Origin: Chromera velia
Lineage: Eukaryota; Sar; Chromeraceae
NCBI GenBank assembly: GCA_018398765.1
Contig: JAHBMJ010005726.1
Coordinates: 57,996 to 68,364 of the forward strand
Direction: 5' to 3'
DNA length: 10,369 nucleotides
The position numbers and the translations under genes are program-made. Under the pieces are notes generated by a model that worked only from the letters and a program-made list of their open reading frames with translations, had not been told where the DNA came from and did no database searches. Each line of letters begins with the position of its first letter. The first letter of the stretch is position 1. This document shows, piece by piece, positions 8,568 through 10,369 of the stretch.

Positions 8568-9269
8568 ATGCTTAGAAATGTTTCTAAAGGGGGCTGCCGC
8601 CAGGCTCCTTACTTGAGTGGAGGTCCGCCATTCTACAGAGAGGAGACAAAGTGACAGAAGTTCACAAAGCGCCAAGCAAGAGAGCGGTCAGAAAAGCAAT
8701 CCGGGCTAGCTCAAAAAAGACAAGAGCAGAAGGCGAAGGCTCGAAAGGCAGTCCAGTCAAAGAAATGTGATAAGACAACGCTAAAAGCCATCATTGCTAC
8801 CAAGAGCACCCATGAGAAGCACTCCGTTTTCGTAGCGGAAGGTGAGGAGGATGGACGGGTGAAACATGGGACATGGAGGTCGTTGAAAGGCGAATCTGAG
8901 TCTGAATCTGAGTCTGAGTACGGTGGTAAGGACAAAGAAGAGCAAACGGGGTGTGTGAATAAGAAATCAATCGAGAGAGAGGAAGACAGCACAGACGAGT
9001 CGGTGATTGGAAAAGAGAGGAGCCAAACACACGACGTGCCCTCTAAGATCCATTCAAAGCCGCAGAAGCCCCCGCACCGTTGTGCAGCATGTGGTGCTGT
9101 AGAAGACTTGTCCAATGAAAGGAAAGAAGATCGATTTAAGTATTGCTCTTCTTGCAAGAAGCCTCAGTACTGCTCGCAAGAGTGTCAAAAACGTCATTAG
9201 AAAGAGGAACACAAAGCAGAGTGTTCTCGGAGAACGCCGGCTAGCACGCCGGTGCATGAGCGTGAGTGA
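8568..9269 (+). pseudogene. MYND zinc-finger gene relic with in-frame TGA and TAG
   Basis: One frame runs from ATG 8568 to TGA 9267-9269 (234 codons) but is broken by TGA at 8652-8654 and TAG at 9198-9200. No other ATG occurs in frame, so the open piece 8655-9197 has no start of its own. It encodes a basic Lys/Gln/Arg-rich stretch, an acidic Glu-Ser repeat at 8890-8919, and then a MYND finger from about 9079. Its zinc ligands are CAAC, YCSSC, YCSQEC and, after the TAG, HKAEC. MYND fingers normally have Trp just where the TAG sits (CQKRH-stop-KEEHKAEC), so a TGG to TAG change is the simplest reading. MYND fingers bind Pro-rich peptides in transcription regulators and SET-domain proteins. Alternatives are an exon of a spliced gene or stop readthrough. 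Confidence 0.65.
8890..8919 (+). repeat. GAATCTGAGTCT tandem repeat encoding a Glu-Ser tract
   Basis: A 12-base unit repeats about 2.5 times inside the MYND frame and yields ESESESE. It is typical of low-complexity acidic linkers. Confidence 0.8.
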
Positions 9270-9289
9270 GGTTACCACGATCTGCTAAT

Positions 9290-9505
9290 AATGCAGCTAA
9301 TCCAGTTGTATAGACACCCTGAAAAACATATACTATATATACTAATAATACGTTAATTGATGTTTTTAGATCAACTATATTTACCGATGTTTAAAATCAT
9401 ATTAAAAATAATGTTGCAACTTGAAAAGTGATAAAACCTACTAAAAAAGCCAATAAGTACCAATGATCGAGTCTCTTCTTTTGACATGCAAAAGTATATA
9501 AATCA

Positions 9506-9536
<31 letters not shown>

Positions 9537-10290
9537 TCATATTTAATTACTCTGGATATTTGGGGACAACTTTGCCAGTAAAGCTAGCTTTGAAGTATTT
9601 AAGACTCTTGAACTCTTCATTGTCTAAGTTTTCAAGTTCAACGCTTATGAATGAATGAATAAATGAAGTTGGCTTTGCTAGAGTGGAGCCGTTCTCCCAG
9701 CAGCCCATGTTATACTAGTAATTCATAATTAAACCTAGAATTAAACTACTGTTAATTTAGTGTTTGATACTAGATTTGATGTTTTCCCCCATAAAATTAA
9801 ATAAAAAAATAATTAAAAAAGTTGAGCAAAATATTTTATGCGTTTCATATATGAATTTTATTTAAAATGACTTGGAACCTACTAGTATAGCAACAAATTA
9901 AACAACCCAGCAAATAACAACTCACTTCCTACTACTAGTAACTATAATGCAGCATCAAATCATATAACATCCCTCACCTGGAATTAATTAATCAATCAAC
10001 CTTTTGAATGTATAAAATTATATAAAATAAATAGTAACAAAGCCCCTAGTGAAGCTTTCAATTTAAATAACTTATACTAGCTTATACAGGCCTAGATACA
10101 GCCTGAGCCTTAATTAAAGTAAGAACAACTAGAAGAATAAAGGTGTTAGAAAAGTGATATTGTGCGTAGTTGTGCATACAGGGTTAGAAAATCACTAATA
10201 ACTCAATCCTAGACTCAATCATTCAAAATGTGTACTAAAACCCTTGGAAATCAAATCAATATGAAAATAAATGTTAATCATAACGCATTT
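9290..10290. other. AT-rich gene-free stretch
   Basis: About 1 kb of AT-rich DNA, with (AT)13 at 9511-9536, a TGAA/TAAA tetranucleotide run at about 9648-9667 and several TACTAG words. No coding frame, RNA gene or terminal repeat could be supported. Confidence 0.75.
9511..9536. repeat. (AT)n microsatellite
   Basis: Thirteen perfect AT units inside the AT-rich region. Confidence 0.97.
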
Positions 10291-10292
10291 CA

Positions 10293-10361
<69 letters not shown>
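10291..10361. repeat. Compound microsatellite (CA)n(GA)n
   Basis: About 20 CA units with one TA interruption, followed by about 14 GA units, near the window end. The order and strand match the two intron 2 tracts. Confidence 0.97.
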
Positions 10362-10363
<2 letters not shown>

Positions 10364-10369
10364 TAACCC

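Noticed and set aside
9198-9200. TAG reassigned to an amino acid, as in some ciliates
   Set aside because: The two intact genes use TGA and TAA as stops and give no internal TAG to test it. Ciliate TAG means Gln, whereas MYND fingers expect Trp here. A point mutation is simpler.
9290-10290. Search for a mobile element with terminal repeats or a transposase/reverse transcriptase remnant
   Set aside because: No convincing inverted or long direct repeats and no coding remnant were visible by eye.

Overview
The window is nuclear DNA from a eukaryote. A protein-coding gene on the minus strand is split by five GT-AG introns, a second gene carries a eukaryote-type signal peptide and GPI-anchor-like tail and ends in an AATAAA signal, and (CA)n/(GA)n microsatellites lie in introns and flanks. 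The two readable genes use TGA and TAA as stops and TGG for Trp. An intron-rich unicellular eukaryote fits best. A dense cluster of TGCATG motifs, resembling ApiAP2 binding sites, makes an alveolate of the chromerid/coccidian kind my leading guess (about 0.4). Oomycetes or other protists cannot be excluded from the sequence alone.

Layout. (1) 29-5155, minus strand: a complete six-exon gene encoding 957 residues. It fuses an NDP(ADP)-forming acyl/acetyl-CoA synthetase (CoA-binding, ligase-CoA with an intact SHTG phosphohistidine, ATP-grasp) to a C-terminal GNAT acetyltransferase. This is the architecture of bacterial Pat-type lysine acetyltransferases, but the synthetase half looks catalytically competent. 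(2) 5156-5974: a divergent intergenic region with a CG-repeat patch and six TGCATG/CATGCA motifs within about 155 bp. (3) 5975-7057, plus strand: an intronless gene for a secreted, probably GPI-anchored protein made of three copies of an eight-cysteine module that I do not recognise. (4) 7060-7480: 3' flank with stacked microsatellites. (5) 7480-8200: strongly AT-rich, no gene seen. (6) About 8200-9270: a higher-GC island with the remains of a MYND zinc-finger gene, whose finger is complete but interrupted by TAG exactly where a Trp is expected. (7) 9290-10369: AT-rich, no gene seen, ending in another (CA)n(GA)n tract.

The two intact genes are head to head and could share regulatory DNA. Nothing in their products suggests a common pathway: one is a cytosolic acetyl-CoA/acetylation enzyme, the other a surface protein. 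The most interesting items are the synthetase-GNAT fusion with its active-site His, the three-module cysteine-rich surface protein, the TGCATG cluster between them, the microsatellite used as a splice acceptor tract, and the MYND relic.
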